From Methanocella_A sp963792125 (GTDB lineage: Archaea; Halobacteriota; Methanocellia; Methanocellales; Methanocellaceae): 64,000 nt of DNA. The position numbers were made by a program, and so were the translations under genes. The notes under the pieces were generated by a model. The model did no database searches. It was not told the DNA's origin and worked only from the letters and a program-made list of their open reading frames with translations. The stretch lies in assembly GCA_963792125.1 (NCBI GenBank), contig CAWBVA010000004.1:62001-126000 (forward strand). The letters are read 5' to 3'. This document shows positions 54,871 to 63,473 of the stretch, piece after piece (positions within the stretch are counted from its first letter, which is position 1; each line of letters starts with the position of its first letter).

Positions 54871-55957
54871 ATGAACGGTAAATCAATAATGTTCGCATGC
54901 GCGGTAGTCGTATTTATGATAGTCATCTGCTATGAAATTAGCATCAACGACCAGGCGAGAGCTGTGACTGGTACTATTATACCTCCACCACCAAACCCCG
55001 GTATGCCTCCATCCAATGGTGGGGGAGGTTCCTCTGGCGGTGGCGGTGGTGGCGGTGGCGGCGGCAGTTATTATACGCCGCCGGAAATAACGCCGACGCC
55101 TGTGCCGACGCCAGTACCTCCGTACCGGCTGGACACCCCGCTCCCGTCCAGGGTCACCATCGGTAGCGTACCCGTGAGGATCGAGGGCACTCAGGTCTCG
55201 GTGCCGTCGGGCTACCTGTTCTCTGAAGTGATCAAGAACAACACCTTTGAGGTCCCGATTACGATGAACGACGGCGCCACTGGCAAGCTGGTGATCACTG
55301 TCGAGCCTTCGGGCAGTCAGACAGGGACGATCAAGTCCATGCACCTCATCGCGGAGAAGACGCTGAAGATCGGCGGCCAGGAGATCGGCGTTAAGGTGGA
55401 CATATCGCTGGCCGATCTGCCTGTAGGCAGCGGCATCAGCTTCGACCTGCTGGGCCCGGACTGCCGTCGACATCAACAAGGTCAACGAGCAATTATCGAC
55501 ATATAGTGACAGAAAGTTCAGCCCGGCGCCGCTGCTGGCATTCAAGGCCACGAAGAACGGTCTGGAGAATGGCAAGGACATCCTGGGCGCGACGCTCACG
55601 TTCAGCGTCCCGAGGCCCGCCAGTTTCGATCCCAATGCCACGTATTATGTGGTCAGGGAGAACGACGGGGCCTACGACATCCTGAACGCGATGCTGATCA
55701 GCAGCCCGGACGCCGACCCGCTGGTCTTCGAGGTCGTATCGCCGCGTGGCCTGTCCACGTTCTCCGTAGTCAAGGCGGAAGCTAAAGCACCTGTGATCAC
55801 GCCGGTACCGGCGACGCCTACTCCTGCGCCCACGCCAGCGCCCGCAGGCCTTGGCGGAGGATTGACCGGCTACCTGATAGTGTTCGGTACGTTCGTCATC
55901 GGGGCTGTCGCCGGGATGGGCGTCCTGGTCTTAGTCCTGTGGTCCCGCGTCAGGTAA
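54871..55957 (+). pseudogene. Membrane-anchored surface protein, one frameshift
   Basis: From ATG 54871 (GGAGTG site) there is an N-terminal hydrophobic segment, a Gly-rich stretch of more than ten glycines, a Pro/Thr stalk (TPTPVPTPVP) and a beta-rich domain. Near 55460 the reading shifts to a second frame (VDINKVNEQLSTYSDRKFSP). It ends with another TPTPAPTPAP stalk and a C-terminal helix with RVR, a typical archaeal wall-anchored layout. It follows the protease gene after 14 bases, so it may anchor or assist that protease. The family is not recognised with certainty. Confidence 0.7.
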
Positions 55958-55986
55958 GCCGCCGGCTTACCTGCTTTTCCTTTTTC
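55951..55986 (+). terminator. Terminator of the surface-protein operon
   Basis: A perfect 10-bp stem (CAGGTAAGCC / GGCTTACCTG, 3-base loop) containing the stop codon is followed by CTTTTCCTTTTTCTG. This is a strong intrinsic-terminator shape. Confidence 0.8.
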
Positions 55987-56174
55987 TGCCGTTTCCCGGG
56001 TAAAGATTATCCTCAAAGTAAAAATCGTATAAACCATATTTACTAAATGTATTCTGAATACATCGCTAATTTAGCATTATTTTGCGTTTATACGGTTAAA
56101 TTATGAGTTTTAACCAAAAAGTATAACAATTACCCGCCTAATAAGTGATTGGGGAACCGGGGGGAGGGATCTCT

Positions 56175-56683
56175 ATGAGAAAAATATTCTGTATACTGGC
56201 AATACTAATGCTGTTTGTTCCGGCCGCTGCGCTGGCACAAAGTACCGAAGCCGCGACATCCAGAACCGCCTGACTCGGGAACCATTCCGGACAGTGTCCT
56301 GTACATACGTGAGCGACGTCACTGACCACCTGGCGATGGCGTATGCTACGCACAACTACGACGGGCTCGACGACTACATGATGATCCAGGAGCAACAGTT
56401 GCTCCAGGCCATAGGCGCGACGGATAAAAACGACGTAAAGGCAATGGTGCATGTCGACCTTGTAGAGCAGACCGCCGGAGCTAAAGTAATGATCAGGCCG
56501 GACTGCCTTGACAAGAAGCTGGAAGCCGACGTAAACATACACCAGAACGACGAGGGGCAGTACCAGATCGACATCAAGATCAAGGGCGACCTCACCGAGC
56601 AGCAGAAAGGCTTCGTCCAGGCGCTGGTCGAAAAGATCCAGTACCAGATGCCGGGCATCGTGGTAAACGTAAAGTACCTTTGA
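56175..56683 (+). pseudogene. Small secreted protein, one frameshift
   Basis: ATG 56175 (GGGGAGGG upstream) begins a clear signal peptide, RKIFCILAILMLFVPAAALAQ. The first frame stops at about 56272, but an overlapping frame continues (VTDHLAMAYATHNYDGLDDYMM ... DVNIHQNDEGQYQIDIKIKG) to 56683. Joined, this is a protein of about 168 residues with an exported alpha/beta domain. I recognise no family. It lies between the surface-protein terminator and the AI-2E permease. Confidence 0.6.
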
Positions 56684-56871
56684 ACGAGTAACGGGCCCGC
56701 ATCACCCCTCCATAACGACAATCGACGCATGGTCCGGGCCCTGAACTTTTTTATTTTTTCTTTTATTCCGGATGTTATCGTAGCTCCGGTGATCAGGCCA
56801 TGGAGCACATCTGATCCGGGAAGGCATTAACTAATTATATAATAAGGTATATTAGAAACCGATAGGTCCTG

Positions 56872-58041
56872 ATGACGATGGCTGAAGACAATGGGGCAAT
56901 ACCGTACCTGTATAAGCACAGATGGCCGATCGTCGTAGCTTTCCTGGTCTTCCTGGTCATCGCCGCGGTCGTCTTCTTCATGCAGCCGCTGCTGGACGGG
57001 ATCATCTTCGGCATCTTCTTCGCCTACGTGACCCGGCCGATCAAGAACTTCCTCAGCAAATACACGCGCTATGCGCCTCACATAGCGACATCCTGCGTCC
57101 TCCTGCCCGTCATTGTCATTTTCGTCGTCACGGCCATCGAGATCAAAAACCAGGTCCAGTGGCTGTCGGTCCACAGCGACGAGGTCATAAAGGGGATGAA
57201 CGACACGCTGGCGTCGCTCAACCTCCCCGCCGGGGTCATAGATCAGGTGAACAACGTGCTCGCTAACCTCACGAACTACGTGATAGCGTTCGCATCGACC
57301 ATACCTGTAGGCGCGACCTTCACGAGTCTCCTGCTCTTCGCCACTAACGCGCTGGTGTCTATCTTCGTCTGCTATTACCTGCTCAAGGACGGCAACATCG
57401 TCACTGAAATCGCCAGCCGCCTTACCCCTGTCCGGTTCAAGCCTGCGATGGACTTTTTCGTCACGGAGGCGGACCGTATTCTCTCCGGCATATACACCGG
57501 CACCTTCTATACGGCGTTCTTCGTGGCCATGATGTCCGCGGTGCTATTCTTCCTCTTCGGCATCCCTCACCTGATACTGTTCACCGCATTCGTGTTCATC
57601 GCCGCAATGGTGCCTATTCTCTCGGGCATGATGGTGTTCCTGCCCCTCACCCTGTACATGTACGTCTACCGGGACCCGCTGACGGCGGCGCTATTTCTTG
57701 CGTCGGCGCTGGTGTTCGTCTACGTCCCGCCCGACTTCATACTGAGGCCGTACCTGATCAACCGGGCTTCCAACGTGCACCCTCTTTTAATTATTTTATC
57801 ATTCGTAGGTGGCGGTCTAGCCGGGGGCATATCGGGCTTCTTCGCCGCGCCGCTCGTGGTCGGGCTGCTGGTAGCGGTCTATCGTACGTACGTGAAGTTC
57901 GGGGAAAGGAAAGAAGAGAAAAGTACCCTGACGCATCGGCTGGCTCGCAATAGTCCCCACCATGCGTTCGTCGCGCGCGCGTTACTAATATTTATAGTAT
58001 TTCGCTTCACTGGGTCGACGGTCGTTATATTATATCATTAA
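56872..58041 (+). CDS. AI-2E family permease
   Basis: The 389-residue protein has about eight helices. The family landmarks are an N-terminal helix pair (PLLDGIIFGIFFAYVTRPI), NALVSIFVCYYLLKDG, the GIPHLILFTAFVFIAAMVPILSG block and GGGLAGGISGFFAAPLVVGLL. Members export small molecules or exchange ions; none is exclusively an autoinducer carrier. The C-terminal tail after about residue 345 runs into the GC-rich region and may have been extended by it. Confidence 0.85.
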   Translation: MTMAEDNGAIPYLYKHRWPIVVAFLVFLVIAAVVFFMQPLLDGIIFGIFFAYVTRPIKNFLSKYTRYAPHIATSCVLLPVIVIFVVTAIEIKNQVQWLSVHSDEVIKGMNDTLASLNLPAGVIDQVNNVLANLTNYVIAFASTIPVGATFTSLLLFATNALVSIFVCYYLLKDGNIVTEIASRLTPVRFKPAMDFFVTEADRILSGIYTGTFYTAFFVAMMSAVLFFLFGIPHLILFTAFVFIAAMVPILSGMMVFLPLTLYMYVYRDPLTAALFLASALVFVYVPPDFILRPYLINRASNVHPLLIILSFVGGGLAGGISGFFAAPLVVGLLVAVYRTYVKFGERKEEKSTLTHRLARNSPHHAFVARALLIFIVFRFTGSTVVILYH

Positions 58042-58130
58042 TAAATCAACACATCGATTCATCTTCATATCGTTCACAGTGCGACGCATGTACTATCATG
58101 ATACAAGGAGCCAAACGGACTTCCTAATAT

Positions 58131-58885
58131 CAATCGCGGTGCGACGCCCATGCGCGCTGATGCTGCATGGGCTACTCCGGGTTTTTCAGGTGCTCCGCCG
58201 TCCGGGCCGCGTTCTTACAATAACAGTGGATTCATACATTTGCATCAATATCTGGTTTGTCAAATATCATTCGCGGTGCGACGCCCATGCGCGGCTGATC
58301 GCTGCATGGGCTACTCCGGGTTTTTCAGGTGCTCCACCGTCCGGGCCGCGCTCGCACCCTCGCGGACAAGCCCGGCTACGCCTTCGGCTGCGCCAGGCTT
58401 CGACCGCTTCGCAAGCGCTAAGCAACGCTGCCCTGGCGGGCGCGCGTTCATTGCCCGGCCGCCTCCGCACCCCTCGCACGCGCATGGGCGTGCTGCGGGG
58501 CCATAGGCCAGAAAAACCCTCCGCGGACCGCGAGAGCAGCAAAGGCAATGCGTACCGGGACTGGTATTGGATCGATGCCAGTGCTATTATGGTATGGGTA
58601 GTGTTTACTACGTCGGGTAAGGGTAGCATTGGCTTCTCCGCGGAAGGCGGAGGGTTTTTTCGGCTTGCCCCAAGCACGCGTCAGCGTGCGAGGGGTGTGG
58701 AGGTGGCGGGTGTGAAAAACGCTGCCCTTAGGGCGCGTTTTTCAGGGCTTGCAAAGGAGACTCTTCGAGCGATAGCGAGAAGTGTCGACGAAGGTGCGAG
58801 CCCGACTCCCGACACCGGAGCACCGTAAAAACCCGGAGTAGCACGTGCGGCATCAGCATGCATGGGCGTCGCCCCGCGATTAGAA
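58131..58885. repeat. GC-rich imperfect palindrome (giant hairpin)
   Basis: Two arms of about 250 bases are imperfect reverse complements: left 58268-58525, right 58637-58884. Paired blocks include GCGACGCCCATG, CTACTCCGGGTTTTT, CTCGCACC, CACCCCTCGCACGC and AAAACCCTCCGC, present directly on the left and complemented on the right. The outer 80 bases of the left arm are also duplicated directly at 58131-58212. The centre is about 110 bases. Open frames across it (for example 58079-58828) are low-complexity, Arg/Pro/Ala-rich and look spurious. There is no transposase or known RNA. It is the largest gene-free stretch of the window. Confidence 0.75.
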
Positions 58886-58968
58886 AGGAGAGTATTCGTT
58901 ATTGTCTCAGTATGCCTGTTTCATAGAAGCTAAGCACGGGCGTCGCCCCGCGATTAGAATGGAGAGTA
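58861..58968. repeat. 34-base direct repeat beside the palindrome
   Basis: The sequence GGGCGTCGCCCCGCGATTAG with flanks occurs at 58861-58894 and 58935-58968 with two mismatches. It is the reverse complement of the palindrome's left outer end, so the right side also carries an extra copy. Confidence 0.75.
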
Positions 58969-59196
58969 CCGGATGTTAGTTCACTATGCCTATTTGTAAA
59001 AGATGCAAGCACGATTACGTCACAGGCGCGATTGGTACGAGGATGTATACACTTTCTATTGATGTCCGACTATTCTGATAACATGAGCGTCATACATTCG
59101 AATAGCTGTTCGAACTAATCGATCTCCAATATTTTCACGTCGCTTATTCTTCGGCCTTATCTACTCCCCCGCCGATTGTTACTGTGGAGGAAGCAC
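58969..59196. other. Upstream region of the PolB gene
   Basis: This AT-richer 228-base stretch ends with the GTGGAGG ribosome site of the polymerase gene and should hold its promoter. I see no gene. Confidence 0.35.
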
Positions 59197-61536
59197 ATGC
59201 AGATAACCGGCACTCTCATCGACGTGTGGCACAGGGCATCGACTGACATACTCCCCGGCGCCTACCTGCTCTGGATTCGCGGCCCGGAAGGCGTGACGTG
59301 TGTCGAGGACGCGGAGTTCCGGCCATCGTTCTCCATTATCCCGTCGGGCAACGCCGCGATGGTCGAGCACGCCGTCGTCCAGCACGAGAACATCAGCCGC
59401 ACGGAGATCAGTCTGCGCTACCCGTCCATCTACGCCACCGAGAAAGTGCCGGTCATCCGGGCCTTCCTCATCGACGAGCGCCGGGCGGAGGTGACCATGC
59501 GCGAGATCGCCGCTCGTGCGCCCGCAGAAATGCGGTTCGCCGAGAGGAAGCTGCAGCCTGAGCTCCAGTGGCACTTCATCCGCCGGATACCGCCCCATTC
59601 CAGGGTAACGGCCGAATGCAAGGACGGCATGCTCACCGGGATCGCTTACGAGGGCCCCGGGGACGCAGGGGACTTCCGATTGATGTCTGTACATCCTTCG
59701 TTCACCTCTGCGGTGCCGGCCGAATGCCGCCTCGAATCGATATCGCTTTGCTCAGGCAACGAACAGCGAACGTTCTCCGGTGCCGAGGCAGACATGCTCT
59801 GCGCATTGCAGGAGGCCATAGATACCGCCGACCCGGATGTCATCGCAGTGTTCGATGCCGACTGGGAGACATTGCCGTTGCTGGGGCTGCGGGCCCGGGA
59901 CAACGGAGTGCGCCTGCGGCTGGGGCGGCTGCCGGAGCCCACGAGGCTGTACCTGCCCCGCGGCACGATCCGGCACTGGCAGGCGAAGCAGGTGCGGACG
60001 CCAGGGCGTGTCATCATGGACCTCTGGAAGGACGCACGGACGGACGCTGATCTGAAGCGGACCGGCCTCACGCTGGACTCGGTCTTCGGCGCGGAGTTCA
60101 GCAAGGCGACGGACGCATCGTCCGCAGCCACGCCTGCCGCCATGGTGCACCGCCTGGCCAGAGAGCGCCTGCCGATGCTGCTGTCGTGGTGCCAGCGGTG
60201 CCTGATGCCGCTGGACTCGGTCTGCCGGGAGAAGCACGGCTTCATGAACGCATCTGCAGTGAACTCCTTCCTTATCGAGTCCACGGTCATCCCGGACGAG
60301 CAGGAGTTCCCGGAGGGCTTCAAGACGCCGGTCGTCGAGCAGTTAAAAGAGAACGGCGGCCTTGTGATCACCCCGGAGGCCGGGCTCCACGAGAATGTTG
60401 CCATTGTGGACTTCTCCTCCCTGTTCCCGCGTATATTCGTAAAGCACAACATCAGCCCCGAGACGATCAACTGCAGGCATCCCGAGTGCGCGGAGCACGG
60501 CGAAAAGGTGCCGTTCCTCGGCTTCCACATCTGCTTGAAGCGCCGGGGCGTCTACCCTGAGGTGTTCGGGCGCGTCCTCGCGGAGCGGGACGCGGTAAAG
60601 AAACGGCTGAAAGAGGCGGACCCGGAGAGCGACGAGCACCGCCGGCTGGACGTGCTGTACCGGTCCCTGAAGATGCAATTGGTCAGCCCTTACGGGTACA
60701 TGCAGTTCGCGCTGAACAACTTCCGGAGCGTGGACGGCAACCGGTCCATCCCGGCCTTCGGACGCTGGTACCTGCTGCAGGCAAGAGACATGGCCGAGAC
60801 TGCGGGCTTCAACGTGATCTACGCGGACACGGATTCGCTCTTCATCCAGGGCGGAGACCGTAAATCGTACGGGGCGTTCTGCGACAGCGTCAGCAAAGCG
60901 TTCGACATGGAGCTCAAGCTGGAGCACGTCTGCCGCTGGGTGCTCTTCGTCCCGGAGCGCCCCGGCGGAAAGAAAGGGCTGAAGAAGAAATATTTCGCCA
61001 GTGAGGACGGTGAGGTGCTCGTCCGCGGCCTGGAGGTGCGCCGTCAGGACCGGCCGGTCATCGCGAAGCGGGTGCAGGAGCGGGTGCTGCAGATGCTCGC
61101 CGCCGCGCCGGACGCGGCCGGCTTCAGGGCCGTGCTGCCGGAGGTCACGGCATACGTCCGCGGCGAGGCCGCCCGCATCGCGGAAGGCCGGGCCACGACG
61201 GACGAGCTGGTCATCGTCCGCAAGCTGTCCCACCGCCCCGAGGAATACAAGGCCGGCGGGCACCACACCGTCGCCGCAGAGGCGCTGGCGGCGAGCGGTC
61301 ACCCGGTGCGGGTCGGCGGCAAGATCGAGTACATCGTCACCGGGACACGCCGGGCGATCCCGAGACAGCTTGCCAGCGAAGCCCCGGAATATGACGTTGC
61401 CTCTTACGTGGACAACACAGTACACCCGATCTATGCGCTGTTGCGCGAGTTCGGCGTGAAGTACGAGGACCTGGTGCCGGGACCGCGGCAGACGAAGCTG
61501 GACGCGTACGGGGAGGTCGAGCGATGCCGGGCCTGA
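59197..61536 (+). CDS. Divergent family-B DNA polymerase (short PolB)
   Basis: ATG 59197 with GTGGAGG six bases upstream gives 779 residues. Polymerase motif A is DFSSLFPRI (D405), motif B is KMQLVSPYG (K492; the usual Asn is Val496), and motif C is YADTDS (542-547), so the catalytic aspartates are present. The 3'-5' exonuclease region is degraded: where DIE is expected (about 159-185) there is MSVHPSF, and the NxxxFD region reads FDADWETL. It is shorter than replicative PolB and resembles the PolB2-like lineage in having a lost proofreading site. A repair or translesion role is inferred. The stop overlaps a small downstream gene. Confidence 0.85.
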   Translation: MQITGTLIDVWHRASTDILPGAYLLWIRGPEGVTCVEDAEFRPSFSIIPSGNAAMVEHAVVQHENISRTEISLRYPSIYATEKVPVIRAFLIDERRAEVTMREIAARAPAEMRFAERKLQPELQWHFIRRIPPHSRVTAECKDGMLTGIAYEGPGDAGDFRLMSVHPSFTSAVPAECRLESISLCSGNEQRTFSGAEADMLCALQEAIDTADPDVIAVFDADWETLPLLGLRARDNGVRLRLGRLPEPTRLYLPRGTIRHWQAKQVRTPGRVIMDLWKDARTDADLKRTGLTLDSVFGAEFSKATDASSAATPAAMVHRLARERLPMLLSWCQRCLMPLDSVCREKHGFMNASAVNSFLIESTVIPDEQEFPEGFKTPVVEQLKENGGLVITPEAGLHENVAIVDFSSLFPRIFVKHNISPETINCRHPECAEHGEKVPFLGFHICLKRRGVYPEVFGRVLAERDAVKKRLKEADPESDEHRRLDVLYRSLKMQLVSPYGYMQFALNNFRSVDGNRSIPAFGRWYLLQARDMAETAGFNVIYADTDSLFIQGGDRKSYGAFCDSVSKAFDMELKLEHVCRWVLFVPERPGGKKGLKKKYFASEDGEVLVRGLEVRRQDRPVIAKRVQERVLQMLAAAPDAAGFRAVLPEVTAYVRGEAARIAEGRATTDELVIVRKLSHRPEEYKAGGHHTVAAEALAASGHPVRVGGKIEYIVTGTRRAIPRQLASEAPEYDVASYVDNTVHPIYALLREFGVKYEDLVPGPRQTKLDAYGEVERCRA

Positions 61537-61748
61537 GCCTGATGCGTGTGGCAAAGCGGTGGGAAGGCTACCGCCTGACACTGGACAGGCGACGCCGCGA
61601 GGTCTTCGACTATATCCTCTACGAGCTGGCCGGCCGCCGGGAGGAGACGCTGGTGAACCACGCCGACCAGAGCGAGGCCGCCATGATGAACGCCATGATC
61701 GAGATGGAACTGCGACTCCGGGAGGTGGAGTCCCGGGTGAACAAATGA
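61524..61748 (+). CDS. Small helical protein coupled to PolB
   Basis: This 74-residue protein is predicted to be nearly all helix (MRVAKRWEGYRLTLDRRRREVFDY and a C-terminal MIEMELRLREVESRVNK with coiled-coil character). Its ATG overlaps the polymerase stop by 13 bases and has a GGAGGT site inside the polymerase gene. I recognise no family. Strong coupling suggests a partner or accessory subunit of the polymerase. It ends just before a long hairpin repeat. Confidence 0.7.
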   Translation: MPGLSLMRVAKRWEGYRLTLDRRRREVFDYILYELAGRREETLVNHADQSEAAMMNAMIEMELRLREVESRVNK

Positions 61749-61753
61749 CCGCT

Positions 61754-62012
61754 CTAAGGCGCCAAGGTACTAAGAGAAGGCGCCAAGACGCCACTTGGCA
61801 CCGAAAGGTTTCAAGGCGCCAAGTTTCTTTTTAGAATTCAAGACGCCAAGAGTTACAAGATGAGATATAGCAAAGTCAATCTTCTACTTTGTATCGAAAC
61901 ATCTTGTGTTGCTTGGCGTCTTGAAATTAAAAAAATAGCTTGGTGCCTTGAAACCTTCGGGTGCTAAAAGTGGCGCCCTGGCGTCTTCTCTTAGTACCTT
62001 GGTCTCTTGCGG
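61754..62012. repeat. Long imperfect inverted repeat, CGCCAAG family (copy 2)
   Basis: About 260 bases form two arms carrying the same ordered blocks as the copy at 9746-9990: GGTACTAAGAGAAG, CGCCAAGACGCCACTT, GAAAGGTTTCAAGGCGCC, then CAAGACGCCAAG. The right arm carries CCGAAGGTTTCAAGGC and CACTTTTAGCACCC in complement. The loop of about 50 bases is AT-rich and differs from copy 1. It separates the convergent PolB partner and M20 peptidase genes. Confidence 0.85.
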
Positions 62013-62023
62013 CGTGGCGGGTG

Positions 62024-63408
62024 CTACGATGCTTTGCGTTCGCCGAGCTCGTACATGAGCGCCGTTACGGCCAGCGTGCCCCTGTAGAAATCGTCTAAGC
62101 TGAAAGTGCTCGTTTGGCGAATGCTCGCCGTCTTCCGGGTTGCCCCAGCCGATCAGCAGGACTTCCTCGATGCCAAGCTGCTCCTTCATGGTGACGACCA
62201 CGCCGATGCTGCCGCCGGAGCGGACGAACACGGGCTTATGGCCGTAGGCATACGTGATCGACTTCTCGGCCGCGATGATGGCGTCGCTCTGCCGGGACAC
62301 GATGACGGGCCCGGAGTGGGCGTGCGCCGTGATCTTCACCGTGACGCCGGGCGGGGTGACGGCTTTCACGTGCTGCTCGAACAGGCGCATGATCTCCAGC
62401 GGGTCCTGGTCAGGCACCAGCCGCATGCTCACCTTGGCTCCGGCGCCGGCCGGTATGATGGTCTTGGAGCCCTCGCCCTGGAACCCGCCCCAGATGCCGT
62501 TGATCTCGAAGGTCGGCCGGGCCCATGTGCTCTCGAGGAAGGTGTATCCCTCTTCAGGGACGAACCGGTCCACGCCTAACATCGATTTGATCGACTCTTC
62601 GTTCAGCGGCAGCCCGGCGAGCTGCTTGCGCTCCCATGGCTCGATGGCCCGGACGCTGGTCGTAGAACCCGGGGATGAGCACGTGGCCTTTGTCGTCTCT
62701 CATGGTGCGGAGCATCTCGACCAGCGCCTGCGCCGGGTTCACGACTGCGCCGCCGTAGACGCCGGAATGCACGTCGACATCCGGCCCCTGCACGTCGAGC
62801 TGCATGTAGACGAGCCCGCGGAGGCCGTACTCGATGGCTGGCAGGTGCTTCTCGAACTTGGAGCCGTCCGAGACGGCGACGTAGTCCGCCTTGAGCATCT
62901 CCCGGTGCTCCATGCAGAACGCGTCCATGTTCGGGCTGCCCAGCTCCTCCTCGCCCTCCAGGAACAGCTTGACGTTCAGCGGCAACTCTCCTTCGGAAGA
63001 CAGGATGGACTCGATGGCCATGAAATAGGTGAACAGCTGGCCCTTGTCGTCCGTCGCGCCCCGGGCGTAGACTGCGCCGTCCCGCACGGTCGGCTCGAAG
63101 GGCTGCGTCTGCCACTTCTCCAGCGGCTCGGCCGGCTGGACGTCGTAGTGCCCGTAGATGAGCAGCGTCGGCGCGTCCTTATGCGGGCAGAGCTCGGCAT
63201 AGACCACCGGGTGGCCGGGCGTCTCGTACAGCGTGCCGGTGAAGCCCAGCCGCTTCGCGCGATCCAGGGCCCACTGTGCGGCCTTCCTGACGTCGCCCGC
63301 ATAGCTGGAGTACATGCTGATGCTCGGTATGCGCAGGAACTCGATGAGATCGGCCAGGTATCGGGACTGGCTGTCGTTAATGTGAGCTAAAACAGGCTTC
63401 GGTATCAA
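62024..63408 (-). pseudogene. M20-family dipeptidase, two frameshifts
   Basis: TTG 63408 (GTGATG upstream) opens an M20 metallopeptidase: YGHYDVQPAEP (metal His/Asp), GATDDKGQ, LEGEEELGSPN, then the lid domain with DVHSGVYGGAV. A shift near 62650 leads to the frame with MLGVDRFVPEEGYTF, GFQGEGSKTIIPA and GWGNPEDGEHSPNEHF. A second near 62095 leads to LDDFYRGTLAVTALMYELG, ending at 62024. The joined protein is about 460 residues, normal for peptidase V or carnosinase-like enzymes. All metal ligands look intact, so sequence error is plausible. Confidence 0.8.
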
Positions 63409-63473
63409 TCGACATCACTCACAGCCCGTATTATGCCGCTTCCTTATATTCCTTGTGTCCACAGCGTGACTCT

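Noticed and set aside
58079..58828. 249-residue plus-strand frame inside the palindrome
   Set aside because: It crosses both arms of the inverted repeat, is low-complexity, has no ribosome site, and a similar shadow exists on the other strand.
60343..61794. 483-residue open frame antisense to the polymerase gene
   Set aside because: A shadow of high-GC coding sequence; the plus strand carries polymerase motifs A and C.
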